The notes: a model not told the origin generated them from the sequence alone. A stretch of DNA of 64,000 nucleotides from Paracoccus sp. DMF-8 (GCF_029309835.1 NZ_JARJHL010000010.1:186001-250000); one strand, 5' to 3'. Positions 46,424-56,029 are shown, counted from the stretch's first letter. Numbers and translations: made by a program.

Positions 46424-47265
46424 TCCGCCTGCTGCTGGCCATTGCCGTGGTCGTCCTGTCACTGACCGCCCCCCTGCGCGCGCAGGACGGCGACCCCGAC
46501 CCCCGCCTTGTCCGCGCCGCGGACGAGGTCGCGCTGGCCTATGTCGTGACCGGCGATCCCCGCATCGACGAAGGGTCAGAGGCAGGGCTGCGCGGCCTCT
46601 CGGGCGAACTCATCCGGCGCACGACCGTGCGTCCCGGCGAACCCATCGGCATTGATCTGGATCAGGACGACCTATCGCTGCTGACCTTTCTGTATTGGCC
46701 GGTAACCGACGACCAGCCCGCGCCCTCGCCGCAGGCCTATGTGCGGCTGAACCATTTCCTGCGCTCGGGCGGGATGATCCTGTTCGACACGCGCGACGGC
46801 GACATCGCGGGGCTTGGCGGGCCGGATGGGCAGGCCAGCCTGCAGGCGCTGGCCGCACCGCTGGACATTCTGCCGCTGGCGCCCGTGCCGCATGACCATG
46901 TGCTGACCCGCAGCTTTTACCTGTTGCAGGATTTCCCCGGCCGCTGGCAGGGCAATCAGATCTGGGCCGAGGCCCCGCGCGCCGATGCCACGGCGGTCGA
47001 GGGCGTGCCCTTTCGCACGCTGAACGACGGCGTGTCCCCGGTCATCATCGGGCCGAATGCCTGGGCCGAGGCATGGGCCGTCGACAGGCGCGGCAATCCG
47101 ATGTTCACCGTGGGCAGCGGCTTTGACGGCCAGCGCCAGCGCGAAATGGCGATGCGTTTCGGCATCAACCTGATCATGTATGTGCTGACCGGGAACTACA
47201 AATCCGATCAGGTCCATGTGCCTGCGCTGCTCGACCGCCTGCGCGGCGAAGAGGGGATACGATGA
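46420..47265 (+). CDS. DUF4159 domain-containing exported protein
   Basis: A 281-residue protein with a clear signal peptide (MIRLLLAIAVVVLSLTAPLRAQ) followed by the DUF4159 domain. Recognisable parts are LVRAADEVALAYVVTGD, LSLLTFLYWPVTDDQPAP, LRSGGMILFDTRDGDI and REMAMRFGINLIMYVLTGNY, which give a GATase-like fold. Usually it is the C-terminal half of the BatA-like protein encoded upstream. The split is either natural or caused by a one-base indel at the ATGA junction; the good signal peptide favours a natural split, though the same hydrophobic stretch would be a membrane helix in the fused form. Confidence 0.82.
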   Translation: MIRLLLAIAVVVLSLTAPLRAQDGDPDPRLVRAADEVALAYVVTGDPRIDEGSEAGLRGLSGELIRRTTVRPGEPIGIDLDQDDLSLLTFLYWPVTDDQPAPSPQAYVRLNHFLRSGGMILFDTRDGDIAGLGGPDGQASLQALAAPLDILPLAPVPHDHVLTRSFYLLQDFPGRWQGNQIWAEAPRADATAVEGVPFRTLNDGVSPVIIGPNAWAEAWAVDRRGNPMFTVGSGFDGQRQREMAMRFGINLIMYVLTGNYKSDQVHVPALLDRLRGEEGIR

Positions 47266-49373
47266 CACGCCTCGGTTTCGATCCGCTGCTGCCCTGGCCG
47301 GTGCTGGCTGCGCTGGCGGTGCTGGCGCTGGCCGTGGCGGGATGGGCGGCATGGAACGGGCTGAAGGGCTGGGCCTTTCGCGGTCTGGCGATTCTGGCCG
47401 CCGCACTGGCGCTGGCCGTGCCGGTCATCCAGTCGGGGATCCGCTTGGCCCTGTCCGATATCGTCATCCTGCTGGACGACCGCAGCGCCAGCCAGTCGCT
47501 GCCGGGCCGGCCCGGTCAGACCGATGCCGCGCTTGACGAGCTGACCGCCCGGATCGAGGCGCTGCCGAACACCGAAATCCGCCGCGTGACGGTCGGTGAC
47601 GACGATGCGGGCAGCCTGCTGGGGCAGGCGATGACCCGCGCGATCGCCGCCGAACCCGACAGCCGTCTGGCCGGGGTGATCGCGGTCACCGACGGGCTGG
47701 CCCATGATCCGGCGATGATCCCCGCGCAGGTTCCGGCGCCCGTCCATGTCCTGCTGACCGGCCAGCCAGCCGATTGGGACCGCCGTCTTGTGATCGAGGA
47801 AGCCCCGGCCTTCGCGATCATCGGCCAGCCCGTGACGATCCGCGTCCGGGTGCAGGATCAGGGCGCGGTCCCGGCGGAGATCCAGGGCACGCCCGCGCTG
47901 CTCAGCCTGAGTGTCGATGGTCAGGTCGCGCAATCGCTGGCCGCGCCCCCCGACCAGTCGCTGGAATTGCAATTCGTGCCGGAACATGCCGGGCAGAATG
48001 TCGTCCGGGTAGGCTTTGCCGCGCCGCAATCGGATCCGGCCGAACTGACCGACCGCAACAATTCCGCCGCCATCCAGATTCAGGGCGTGCGCGACCGGCT
48101 GCGGGTGCTGCTGGTGTCGGGCGAACCCCATGCCGGTGAAAGAACATGGCGCAACCTGCTGAAATCCGACACGAATGTAGACCTGATCCATTTCACCATC
48201 CTGCGGTCTCCGGACAATATGGACCCCGTGCCGGTCGATGAAATGTCGCTGATCGCCTTTCCGACGCGCGAATTGTTCATGGAGCGGATCAAGGATTTCG
48301 ACCTGATCATCTTTGACCGCTACAGCGTGCGCGGCATCCTGCCCCCCGAATATTACCTCAATATCCAGCACTATGTCGAAGAAGGCGGGGCGCTGCTGGT
48401 CTCTGCCGGGCCGGAAATGGCGACGGTGCAAAGCCTGAACCTCTCGCCTCTGGGCGGCATCCTGCCCGCCATGCCGACGGGGCGGGTGCTGGACGGCGCC
48501 TTCCTGCCGCAACTGACCGACGAAGGTCAGCGCCATCCCGTGACCTCCGGCCTGTCCGGCGCACCGACGGGGGCCGAGGGCGAAGACCATTGGGGCCGCT
48601 GGCTGCGCATGTCGCAGGCCCGCGCGCGTCCCGGCGCGCAGGTCGTGCTGTCGGGGCGCGACGACCAGCCCCTGCTGGTGCTGGACCGGGTCGGGCAGGG
48701 GCGGGTGGCGCAGCTGACCTCGGATCAGGTCTGGCTGTGGGGGCGCGGTTTCGAAGGCGGCGGGCCGCAGCTGGAACTGTTGCGCCGCATTGCCCATTGG
48801 TCGATGAAGGAACCCGAACTGGAGGAAGAAACCCTGCTGGCCGATGTCGGGCGCGATCTGCGCGTCACCGTCACCCGCCGCACCATGCAGGACGAGGCCG
48901 GGCCGATCACCATCACCGGCCCGGATGGCAGCCAAAGCGAACTGCCCCTGACCGAAGCCGGGCCGGGCCGGTTCACCGCGACATGGCAGGCGCCGGGGCC
49001 GGGGATCTACCAGTTGCGCGATGGCGAGGTTTCGCGGGTGCTGGCCCTTGGCCCCGCCGCCCCGCGCGAATTCGAACAGACCGTGGCCGGCGGCGATGCC
49101 TTTCGCGCCGTGACCGAGGCGACGCGGGGGGCGATCATGAACCTGTCGGATGGCGTACCTGCGGTGCGCACCGTGCGTCCCGACCGCGACGCCCATGGCG
49201 AAGGCATGACCGGCGACTGGATCGCGATCACGCCCCGCGACGCGGCCAGCGTCGCGGGTCTGACCCACCGCCCGCTGCTGCCCGGATGGGCCTGGCTGGC
49301 GCTGATCGCCGGTCTGGCGCTGGCCGGATGGCTGTCCGAAGGGCGGGCGCGGCTGCGTGGGGCGCAGGGCTAG
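47262..49373 (+). CDS. GATase-like membrane protein of the MoxR operon
   Basis: A 703-residue protein with two N-terminal membrane helices ([19 protein letters not shown] and [18 protein letters not shown]), a vWA-like segment ([18 protein letters not shown]), a long periplasmic part with a class I glutamine amidotransferase-like domain ([19 protein letters not shown], then [19 protein letters not shown]), and a last helix just before the C-terminus ([20 protein letters not shown]). No catalytic Cys nucleophile of true amidotransferases is visible, so it is probably not an enzyme of that type. It overlaps the DUF4159 gene by four bases and ends the unit. Confidence 0.82.
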   Translation: MTRLGFDPLLPWPVLAALAVLALAVAGWAAWNGLKGWAFRGLAILAAALALAVPVIQSGIRLALSDIVILLDDRSASQSLPGRPGQTDAALDELTARIEALPNTEIRRVTVGDDDAGSLLGQAMTRAIAAEPDSRLAGVIAVTDGLAHDPAMIPAQVPAPVHVLLTGQPADWDRRLVIEEAPAFAIIGQPVTIRVRVQDQGAVPAEIQGTPALLSLSVDGQVAQSLAAPPDQSLELQFVPEHAGQNVVRVGFAAPQSDPAELTDRNNSAAIQIQGVRDRLRVLLVSGEPHAGERTWRNLLKSDTNVDLIHFTILRSPDNMDPVPVDEMSLIAFPTRELFMERIKDFDLIIFDRYSVRGILPPEYYLNIQHYVEEGGALLVSAGPEMATVQSLNLSPLGGILPAMPTGRVLDGAFLPQLTDEGQRHPVTSGLSGAPTGAEGEDHWGRWLRMSQARARPGAQVVLSGRDDQPLLVLDRVGQGRVAQLTSDQVWLWGRGFEGGGPQLELLRRIAHWSMKEPELEEETLLADVGRDLRVTVTRRTMQDEAGPITITGPDGSQSELPLTEAGPGRFTATWQAPGPGIYQLRDGEVSRVLALGPAAPREFEQTVAGGDAFRAVTEATRGAIMNLSDGVPAVRTVRPDRDAHGEGMTGDWIAITPRDAASVAGLTHRPLLPGWAWLALIAGLALAGWLSEGRARLRGAQG

Positions 49374-49476
49374 CCGCGCATTCCGCCCCCGATTTCCACC
49401 CGCGATCCCGCCGCGAAACTTGCCAAGCAAACGCCCCGTTGCTAGGCAGATGAAAATCTTCCGAAAAGGACCGACG

Positions 49477-49956
49477 ATGGCCGCCGACGATATCGCCTAT
49501 GTGCCCCCGACCGAGGCAGACCCGGGACTGATCAAGCGCATCCTGCCGCATCGCTACCCCTTTCTGCTGGTCGACCGCGTCCGCGACATCGTGCCGGGCC
49601 AGTCCTGCGTGGGCATCAAGAATGTCACCTCGAACGAGCCGCATTTCGAAGGCCATTTCCCGCAGGAACCCGTGATGCCGGGCGTGCTGATCATCGAGGC
49701 GATGGCGCAATCGGCGGCGGTTCTGGTCGGCGCGACGCTGGATCTGGCCGACAAGGGGATGGGCACCTATTTCATGTCCATCGACAAATGCCGCTTTCGG
49801 GCCAAGGTCGTGCCGGGCGACGTGCTGGAACTGCATATGAAAACCCTGCGCGGCGGCGGCAAGATCTGGAAATTCGAAGGCCGCGCCATCGTCAACGGCC
49901 AGCTTGCCGCCGAGGCCGAGGTCATGGCCATGCTGAACCGTTCCGACAATGGCTGA
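49477..49956 (+). CDS. fabZ: 3-hydroxyacyl-ACP dehydratase FabZ
   Basis: FabZ dehydrates 3-hydroxyacyl-ACP in fatty acid synthesis and competes with LpxA for 3-hydroxymyristoyl-ACP. The 159-residue hot-dog protein has the catalytic His in [34 protein letters not shown] with the catalytic Glu, and [18 protein letters not shown]. The start at 49477 follows AAAGGA; an upstream ATG at 49450 would add nine residues. It overlaps lpxA by eight bases. Here lpxD is not upstream; the MoxR operon is. Confidence 0.95.
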   Translation: MAADDIAYVPPTEADPGLIKRILPHRYPFLLVDRVRDIVPGQSCVGIKNVTSNEPHFEGHFPQEPVMPGVLIIEAMAQSAAVLVGATLDLADKGMGTYFMSIDKCRFRAKVVPGDVLELHMKTLRGGGKIWKFEGRAIVNGQLAAEAEVMAMLNRSDNG

Positions 49957-50734
49957 GACCCGCATCCACCCCTCGGCCGTGATCGAACCGGGCGCCCAGA
50001 TCGGCCCCGGCTGCGACATCGGCCCGTTTTGCGTCATCGGCGCGCAGGTCCGGCTTGGCGCGGGCGTCGTGCTGAAATCGCATGTCGTCGTCGCGGGACA
50101 GACCTTTATCGGCGATGAAACCGTGGTCTTTCCCTTTGCCTCGGTGGGCGAGGTGCCGCAGGATCTGAAATTCCGCGGCGAAGACACAAGGCTGGAGATC
50201 GGCGCGCGCAACCGCATCCGCGAATATGTCACGATGAACCCCGGCACCGAAGGCGGTGGCGGCGTCACCAAAATCGGCGATGACGGGCTGTTCATGGCGG
50301 GCAGTCATGTCGCCCATGACTGCGTGATCGGCAACCGCGTGATTTTGGTCAACAATGCCTCGGTCGCGGGGCATTGCCATCTGGAAGACGACGTGATCGT
50401 CGGGGGGTTGTCGGGCGTGCATCAATTCGTCCGCATCGGGCGCGGCGCGATGATCGGGGCGGTGACAATGGTCACGGCCGATGTCATCCCCTTTGGTCTG
50501 GTGCAGGGTCCGCGCGGCCATCTGGACGGGCTCAATCTGGTCGGGCTGAAGCGGCGCGGGGCCTCGCGCGACGAAATCCACGCCTTGCGCGACATGCTGG
50601 GGGAACTGGGCAAGGGGTCGTTCCGCGACACCGCCCGCCACCTGGCCGCAGGCGAACACGGCCCGATGGTGCGCGAGGTGCTGGATTTCATCCTCGGCCC
50701 TTCGGACCGCAGCTTTCTGGCGCCCCACCCATGA
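49949..50734 (+). CDS. lpxA: UDP-N-acetylglucosamine O-acyltransferase LpxA
   Basis: LpxA performs the first step of lipid A synthesis. The 261-residue protein has left-handed beta-helix hexapeptide repeats from [20 protein letters not shown] onwards, the catalytic His in [20 protein letters not shown], and [18 protein letters not shown]. The C-terminal helical domain begins near residue 190 ([20 protein letters not shown]). It overlaps fabZ and is followed by lpxI with a four-base overlap. Confidence 0.96.
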   Translation: MAETRIHPSAVIEPGAQIGPGCDIGPFCVIGAQVRLGAGVVLKSHVVVAGQTFIGDETVVFPFASVGEVPQDLKFRGEDTRLEIGARNRIREYVTMNPGTEGGGGVTKIGDDGLFMAGSHVAHDCVIGNRVILVNNASVAGHCHLEDDVIVGGLSGVHQFVRIGRGAMIGAVTMVTADVIPFGLVQGPRGHLDGLNLVGLKRRGASRDEIHALRDMLGELGKGSFRDTARHLAAGEHGPMVREVLDFILGPSDRSFLAPHP

Positions 50735-51529
50735 GCCGCACCGCCGTCATCGCGGGCGAGGGGCTGCTGGCCCCCGCCGTCGTCGGCGCGCTGGACGGCC
50801 CCGCCGTCTATGCGCTGGACGGGTTGAACCCGCTGGTTCAGGCCGCGCCCTTTCGGCTGGAGCGGCTGGTGCCTTTTCTGGACAAGCTGGTGGCGGATGG
50901 CATCGAACAGGTGGTTTTCGCGGGCGCAATCCGCCGGCCCCGGCTGGAACCCGACCTGTTCGACCCGCAGACCCTGCAGATCGTGCCGCGCATCCTGATG
51001 GCCATGCAGACCGGCGATGACGCCGCCCTGCGCGAGGTGCTGGCCGTGTTCGAGGAAAGCGGGCTGCGCGTCCTGTCCGTCGACCAGATCCTGCCCGAAC
51101 TGGTGCCGCAGGCCGGGGATTCTGGCGGGTGAGCCGTCGGATCGCGACCGCAAGGACGCCGATCAGGCGGCGGGTATCGTGTCGGAACTGGGCCGTCTGG
51201 ACATCGGGCAGGGTGCGATCGTCGCGCAAGGGTTGTGCATGGCGGTCGAATCCCTGCCCGGCACGCAGGCGATGCTGGAATTCATGCGCGATCACCGCGA
51301 CCTGCGGCCGAACCCGAACGGGTCCAAAGGCGTTCTGTTCAAGGCGCCGAAGCCCGCTCAGGATCGCCGCATCGACCTGCCGACCATCGGTCCCGATACC
51401 GTGCGTCAGGCAGTCGAGGCCGACCTTGCCGGTATTGCCTGGGAGGCGGGCGGTGTCATCTTGCTGGAACGCGAACGTGCCATTCAGGACGCGCAGGCAG
51501 CGGGGCTATTCCTTTGGGCGCGGGGCTGA
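50731..51529 (+). CDS. lpxI: UDP-2,3-diacylglucosamine pyrophosphatase LpxI, frameshifted
   Basis: LpxI replaces LpxH in alphaproteobacteria and cleaves UDP-diacylglucosamine to lipid X. The first half reads [40 protein letters not shown] and SVDQILPELVPQ. Then an extra G at about 51111 moves the frame. The second half, PGILAGEPSDRDRKDADQAA, and then LGRLDIGQGAIVAQGLCMA, LRPNPNGSKGVLFKAPKP and AQAAGLFLWARG, is complete to the TGA at 51527-51529. Removing one base restores a 265-residue protein of normal size. Since lipid A synthesis is essential in this group, the shift is probably a sequence error. Confidence 0.92.
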
Positions 51530-51565
51530 CGACCCCCGCCTGTTGAACGCGGCAAAGGTTGGATC

Positions 51566-52727
51566 ATGCGCTATTTCCTGATTGCCGGAGAGCCTTCGGG
51601 CGACAGATTGGGCGGCGCCCTGATGGCGGGGCTGCGCCAGCTTGACCCGGATGCCCAATTCCTGGGCGTCGGCGGTCAGGCCATGGCCGCCCATGGGCTG
51701 GACAGCCGCTTTCCGATGGAAGAACTGCCGATCATGGGCATCATGGAAGTGCTGCCCAAATACCGCGAATTGAAGGCCCGCATCGCGGAAACCGCCGCTG
51801 CCGTGGCCGAGATGAATCCCGATGCGCTGATCACCATCGACAGCCCCGATTTCTGCCTGCACGTGGCGCGGGCCGCGCGTGCCCTGCGCCCGGATCTGAA
51901 AACCATCCATTACGTCGCGCCTTCGGTCTGGGCATGGCGGTCGGGGCGGGCGGCCAGGATGGCGCCGGTCATCGACCATGTGCTTGCGATCCTGCCCTTT
52001 GAGCCGCCCTATATGCGCGCGGCGGGGATGAGCTGCGATTTCGTCGGCCATCCGGTCGTCGCGGAACCCGTGGCCTCGCCCGAGGACACCGCCGCCTTTC
52101 GTCTGGAACATGGCATTGCGCCCGATGTGCCGCTGATCTTGTGCCTGCCCGGTTCGCGCCGGACCGAGGTCGGTCGCCTTGGCCCGCGTTTCGACGAGGC
52201 GCTGATCCGGCTGCGCGACCGCGTGCCGGAAATCCGGGTGGTCATTCCGACGGTGCCGGGGGTCTCGGCGTTGGTGCGCGATATGACCTCGCGCTGGCCC
52301 ACCACGCCCATCGTGGTCGAGGGCGAGGACGCCAAGCGCGCCGCATTCGCCGCCGCCGATCTGGCGCTGGCCGCATCCGGGACCGTCAGTCTGGAACTGG
52401 CGGCGAACAATGTGCCGATGGTGATCGGCTATGACGTCGCGCCGCTCAGCCGGATGCTGATCGGGTTTTTGCTGAAAACCGATACGGTGACGCTGGTCAA
52501 TCTGGTCAGTGAAACCCGCGTGGTGCCCGGAATTCCTGGGCAAGGCCTGCCAGCCGGGACCGATGGCCAATGCGCTGTTCGACGTGCTGGAAAACGAATC
52601 CGTCCGCAAGGCGCAATTCGCCGCGATGGATCTGACGATGGAACGCTTGGGGCGCGGCGGCGAGGCTCCGGGCCTGCGCGCCGCGCATTCGGTCATTCAG
52701 GCGATCACAGCGCCGCGGTCACGATGA
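51566..52727 (+). CDS. lpxB: Lipid-A-disaccharide synthase LpxB, frameshifted
   Basis: LpxB joins lipid X to UDP-diacylglucosamine. The N-terminal Rossmann half starts MRYFLIAGEPSGDRLGGALM. The centre has HYVAPSVWAWRSGRAARMAP and LILCLPGSRRTEVGRLGPRF, and the nucleotide site is ALAASGTVSLELAANNVPMV. After LVNLVSETRVVP an additional C near 52526 shifts the frame. The correct continuation, EFLGKACQPGPMANALFDVL, ends at 52727. A single-base removal gives a full-length enzyme. The 3' end overlaps the convergent ridA gene by 23 bases. Confidence 0.93.
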
Positions 52728-53052
52728 TTTCGACCTTGTAATCCGGGGTCGCCAGCGCCGATCTGCCGGTCGCGCGGGCAGGCGTGTGGCCCTGCGGCAC
52801 CCGGGAATCCCAGACCGCATTCATGTCGGCAAAGGCGCCCATGTCGGCCATCCAGATCTGAGCGGTCAGGATGCGGGTCTTGTCGGTGCCGCATTCGGCC
52901 AGCAGCCGGTCGATATTGGCAAGGATCGCGGTGGTCTGTTCGGTGACCGAGGCGCCCGGCTCTGCGACCTGACCGGCCAGATAGGCGATGCCGTTGTGGA
53001 CGACGGCCTGGCTCATGCGGGGGCCGACCTCGATACGCTTGATATCGGACAT
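52705..53052 (-). CDS. RidA/YjgF-family protein
   Basis: A 115-residue RidA-family protein that probably hydrolyses reactive enamine/imine intermediates. It starts MSDIKRIEVGPRMSQAVVHN at 53052 and has GIAYLAGQVAEPGASVTEQT, ILTAQIWMADMGAFADMNAV and the conserved arginine in GHTPARATGRSALATPDYKV. The start is preceded by AAAGGAATCCCC. It lies 11 bases downstream of the TSUP gene stop and is probably co-transcribed with it. Confidence 0.9.
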   Translation of the reverse strand: MSDIKRIEVGPRMSQAVVHNGIAYLAGQVAEPGASVTEQTTAILANIDRLLAECGTDKTRILTAQIWMADMGAFADMNAVWDSRVPQGHTPARATGRSALATPDYKVEIIVTAAL

Positions 53053-53063
53053 GGGGATTCCTT

Positions 53064-53813
53064 TCAGTTGATGATCCGCCAGAAGAATAGCGCCGTCATG
53101 CCAAAGCCGATGGCCGCGATCAATGCGCGCAGGACGGGAATCGGAATGCGTCGCGCGATTGGCGGCCCGACCAGCCCGCCTATGATGCTGCCTACAGACA
53201 TCACCAGACAGGGAAACCACGCGATCTGGCCGCCTACGGCAAAGATCGCCGTGGCGATCAGGGCCAGCGCAAAGCTGAGCCAGCATTTCAGCCCGTTCAT
53301 CTCATGCAGGTCGGTCATGCCCCACAGCGAAAACAGCGCCAGCAGCACGATCCCCAGACCGCCGTTGAAATAGCCGCCATAGATCGCCACCGGAATCATC
53401 GTCGCCGCGCCAAAGGGCACGACCAGATTGCGGTTGCGCGCGGCCCAACTGCGGATCGGGGCGCTGAAGACGAAAATCAGCGTTGCCGCCAGCAGCAGGA
53501 ACGGCACCAGCACGGCAAAGACCTTGTTCGACGACACCAGCAGCAGCAGCGACCCGATCACGCCGCCGATCAGCGTCAGCCATGTCAGGCGCAGCATCAG
53601 CCGGCGGTCGGTCTGGGCGATGTCGCTGCGAAAGCCGATGGTGCCCGACAGATAGCCGGGCAGGGCGGCCACCGTCGCCGTGGCATTGGCCATGACGATG
53701 GGCACCCCGGTCGCGACCAGCGCCGGAAAGGTGACAAAGGTGCCCCCGCCCGCGACGGCATTCAGAATGCCCGCGACAAGGCCCGCGACGAAAAGCAGGA
53801 TCAGATCTGACAT
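53064..53813 (-). CDS. TSUP-family (TauE/SafE) membrane transporter
   Basis: A 249-residue protein of the sulfite/sulfonate exporter TauE/SafE family with about eight membrane helices in two repeats. The first repeat begins LLFVAGLVAGILNAVAGGGT and the second has PVAIYGGYFNGGLGIVLLAL, both with the family's glycine-rich signature. The start ATG at 53813 gives MSDLILLFVAG; the ORF extends upstream for 61 codons without coding character. The substrate is likely a small anion but cannot be named from sequence. Confidence 0.88.
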   Translation of the reverse strand: MSDLILLFVAGLVAGILNAVAGGGTFVTFPALVATGVPIVMANATATVAALPGYLSGTIGFRSDIAQTDRRLMLRLTWLTLIGGVIGSLLLLVSSNKVFAVLVPFLLLAATLIFVFSAPIRSWAARNRNLVVPFGAATMIPVAIYGGYFNGGLGIVLLALFSLWGMTDLHEMNGLKCWLSFALALIATAIFAVGGQIAWFPCLVMSVGSIIGGLVGPPIARRIPIPVLRALIAAIGFGMTALFFWRIIN

Positions 53814-53908
53814 GTCAAAGGCGACCCGCGGGCTGCCCCTTTTTCTGTTGAAACCTTGGGCAGAATGGCAGCGCGGCCCGGCAAGGGCAAGGGCAAGCGC
53901 GGGATGCG

Positions 53909-54472
53909 TCAGCTTTGGGGCGCGGCAGGGGTGAACTCGATCAGGAACAGTCTTGCCCGGCCGGTGACCCCCGCCGGGCCATGCAGTTTCGCGCAATCGA
54001 GCGGCGCGACCGGGCTGTCGCCAATGCTGGCCGCGCCTTCGGCCATGAACAGAAAGGCGGTGCCCTGCGGCTCGATCAGGCGCGCGCCGTCAAGGTCGAT
54101 CCGCGTCACCTGCGCGTCGTAACGCCCGCGCCGCGTCATGATGTTCAGATCCGTGATGGCCGACCCGATCAGCCGGGCAAAGGTCGGCTGGTCGCCCGCA
54201 AAGCCAGAGGGCGCGCTGCCCTGGGTCAGCCGGGTTTCATCGCCGCCGACCGTCAGCAGGATGCCGTCCCCGGTCAGCACAGACAGGTTGCGGTCGATCC
54301 CGGCAAAACCCGAAAACGGCCCGTCTTCGGTCACGGATGCGGTGCTGATGCGCCAGTCGAAACTGTCGATCCCGGAGGTTTCGGGATGGATCGCGATTTC
54401 GATGGTTTCGCCCTTGCCGTTTTTCCACGGCATTCGCCGATGATCGGCTGCGCGCAGAATCGTAACGCTCAT
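53909..54472 (-). CDS. hutD: HutD family protein
   Basis: A 187-residue cupin-like protein of the HutD (Ves) family. It begins MSVTILRAADHRRMPWKNGK and continues with ETIEIAIHPE, FDWRISTASVTEDGPFSGFA and GIDRNLSVLTGDGILLTVGG, all typical. HutD is linked to histidine utilisation, where it may control urocanate levels. No other hut gene is seen nearby. Its start is only 28 bases from the tRNA-Gly fragment that marks the edge of the integrated element, so it is the last host gene in the window. Confidence 0.87.
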   Translation of the reverse strand: MSVTILRAADHRRMPWKNGKGETIEIAIHPETSGIDSFDWRISTASVTEDGPFSGFAGIDRNLSVLTGDGILLTVGGDETRLTQGSAPSGFAGDQPTFARLIGSAITDLNIMTRRGRYDAQVTRIDLDGARLIEPQGTAFLFMAEGAASIGDSPVAPLDCAKLHGPAGVTGRARLFLIEFTPAAPQS

Positions 54473-54499
54473 CTGGCAGGTCCCGCCCGAAAAGGATGT

Positions 54500-54548
54500 T
54501 GGAGCGGGTGAAGGGAATCGAACCCTCGTATTCAGCTTGGGAAGCTGC
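54500..54548 (-). other. tRNA-Gly (CCC) 3' half at element junction (att site)
   Basis: Read on the reverse strand, this is the 3' half of a tRNA-Gly: anticodon arm with loop TTCCCAA (anticodon CCC), T-arm GAGGGTTCGATTCCCT, acceptor strand CACCCGC, and an encoded CCA. The 5' half is missing: the sequence entering the anticodon arm is unlike a D-arm. An integrase gene begins 26 bases away. Integration into the 3' part of a tRNA gene explains this exactly. The left junction then keeps only the 3' half, and a complete tRNA-Gly(CCC) should exist at the other end, outside the window. Confidence 0.85.
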
Positions 54549-54573
54549 GGACACCACGCATAGGGGTTTGTGA

Positions 54574-55647
54574 TTAAGCACTTTTATTTCTCCTTCGGGA
54601 TTTACTTCGGGATTCGGCTGATTGCAAGACGCTGAAATCGTCCAGGGCGTCGGCAAGGTCGTTGTCCAGCACATGGGCATAGCGCGTGGTGGTATCGACG
54701 CTGGTGTGGCCTAACAGGCGGCTGACCAGCTTGAGGTTGCCTGTGCGGCGCAGCAGCCGGGTTGCAAATGTGTGACGCAGATCGTGGAATCGGAAATTCT
54801 CGATGTCTGCTGCATCAAGCGCGGCCCGGAAATCCTCCATGAGACCGCCGCCATTCGGCACGATCTTGCGGCGTGGGTTGCCCTTGCGGTTCTGGACTTC
54901 GAACGTGAAGACGAACCGGCGATGTTCAGGCAGTTCAGACTTCGGCAGGGCTGACAGCAGCGCGGAGATTTCGGGGCTGATCGGGAATTGCATAGACGTG
55001 CCGCCTTTCAGGCGGAAAGTCATTCTGCGGGTAGACTGATCGATATCGCTCCACCGCAGCTCGGTGATCGTGGACAGGCGCGCGCCGGTCATCAGTGCGA
55101 ATTTGACAAAGGCATGCAGATCGGGGCGCAGGTGTTCGAACAGGCGCTTTTGTTCGTCCTGTGACAGTTCGCGGATTCGTTCGACCGGTTCGGGCGTCTC
55201 GGCCGCCTTGAGGTCGATGTCTGGCATCTGCGCCTTGTGGACGCGGCCCATGTAGCGCAGCGCCCGGCCAAGCATTTGCAGATGACGGTTTACGGTTGCA
55301 TTGGATGCATGTGCGCGTCGTGTCGCAACAAATCGTGCCAGATCAGCGTTGGACAGGTCCGCCATTGATTTCCTTCCGTCCATCGTTTCGAGGATCATCG
55401 CCGCCTGGCTTTTCGCGGTCCTGGCGCTGCTTTGGTGCTGACAGACATCGGTCCAGTATGTTCCGAGGGCTTCGGCAAGGGTGAACCTGCCTGTGACGGA
55501 TGACGATGCTTTGGCAGCAACGCGAGCCTGCGCCTCTACCGCTTTCGCTTCTTCAAAGTCCGCTGTGCCGCAACTTCCGTGAAATCTACGACCCCGGATC
55601 TGGAAGTCGTAGTGCCAGTAGGACGAGTTTTTGGGACGGTATGGCAT
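54574..55647 (-). CDS. int: Tyrosine-type integrase of the integrated element
   Basis: A 357-residue phage-type tyrosine recombinase. An N-terminal arm-type binding region and a SAM-like core-binding domain (TLAEALGTYWTDVCQHQSSA) precede the catalytic domain. The catalytic residues are visible: Arg in MTGARLSTITELRW, His-x-x-Arg in FHDLRHTFATRLL, the second His in LLGHTSVDTTTRYAHV, with the Tyr in RYAH. It lies next to the tRNA-Gly junction and reads toward it. The start overlaps the excisionase gene by 112 bases, a compact arrangement that could couple their expression. Confidence 0.95.
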   Translation of the reverse strand: MPYRPKNSSYWHYDFQIRGRRFHGSCGTADFEEAKAVEAQARVAAKASSSVTGRFTLAEALGTYWTDVCQHQSSARTAKSQAAMILETMDGRKSMADLSNADLARFVATRRAHASNATVNRHLQMLGRALRYMGRVHKAQMPDIDLKAAETPEPVERIRELSQDEQKRLFEHLRPDLHAFVKFALMTGARLSTITELRWSDIDQSTRRMTFRLKGGTSMQFPISPEISALLSALPKSELPEHRRFVFTFEVQNRKGNPRRKIVPNGGGLMEDFRAALDAADIENFRFHDLRHTFATRLLRRTGNLKLVSRLLGHTSVDTTTRYAHVLDNDLADALDDFSVLQSAESRSKSRRRNKSA

Positions 55648-55820
55648 TGTATTGTCCGGTTGTTGATGAATGATGCCAGATCATCGCTTCTGAATCTGAT
55701 AGTTCCACCGGTCAGCATGACGTAGGCCAAACCTTTTGACCTGAGGCGGGTGAGGGTCTTGGTCGAAACCTGCAGCATGGCGGCCGCTTCGGTGGGTGTC
55801 AGCAGCTGCATTGTCGGCAT
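55536..55820 (-). CDS. Excisionase-like helix-turn-helix protein
   Basis: A 94-residue protein beginning MPTMQLLTPTEAAAMLQVST with a winged helix-turn-helix of the excisionase/MerR type: LTPTEAAAMLQVSTKTLTRL, then a wing (GGTIRFRSDDLASFI). The start at 55820 follows AAGGAG at good distance. A basic C-terminal tail (RTLKKRKR) overlaps the start of the integrase gene by 112 bases in another frame. Position, fold and size fit a recombination directionality factor. Confidence 0.8.
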   Translation of the reverse strand: MPTMQLLTPTEAAAMLQVSTKTLTRLRSKGLAYVMLTGGTIRFRSDDLASFINNRTIQCHTVPKTRPTGTTTSRSGVVDFTEVAAQRTLKKRKR

Positions 55821-56029
55821 CTGTCCAGCTCCTTTTGGCAAATCGTCATGTGGATGATCCGGTCGGGATCAGTGGTCAGCAGCTCGGCGCGGATCTGCAG
55901 CGCCTCGCGCCAGGTCAGGCGGCTGTGGATTTCGCGGCCGAGGAAATCGGTCCAGTCATCGGATCTGGCGAGGACCCAGACCGGGCCGGTCATAATCAGA
56001 TCGAGGACGCCGTGCGGTGCTTCGGTCAT
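55799..56029 (-). CDS. Small phage protein, 76 residues
   Basis: ORF starting MTEAPHGVLDLIMTGPVWVL, whose ATG overlaps the stop of the methyltransferase gene by four bases and whose end overlaps the excisionase start by 22 bases. It contains WTDFLGREIHSRLTWREALQ and a C-terminal pair of cysteines (RCRQCSC). I do not recognise the family. The tight packing on both sides supports translation as part of the leftward operon. Confidence 0.6.
   Translation of the reverse strand: MTEAPHGVLDLIMTGPVWVLARSDDWTDFLGREIHSRLTWREALQIRAELLTTDPDRIIHMTICQKELDRCRQCSC

Noticed and set aside
47208-49430. 740-residue reverse open frame
   Set aside because: Antisense to the GATase-like membrane protein gene, whose helices and motifs are convincing.
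54481-54560. A complete tRNA-Gly gene next to hutD
   Set aside because: The 3' half is perfect, but no D-arm or matching 5' acceptor strand follows; the sequence beyond the anticodon arm belongs to the integrated element.
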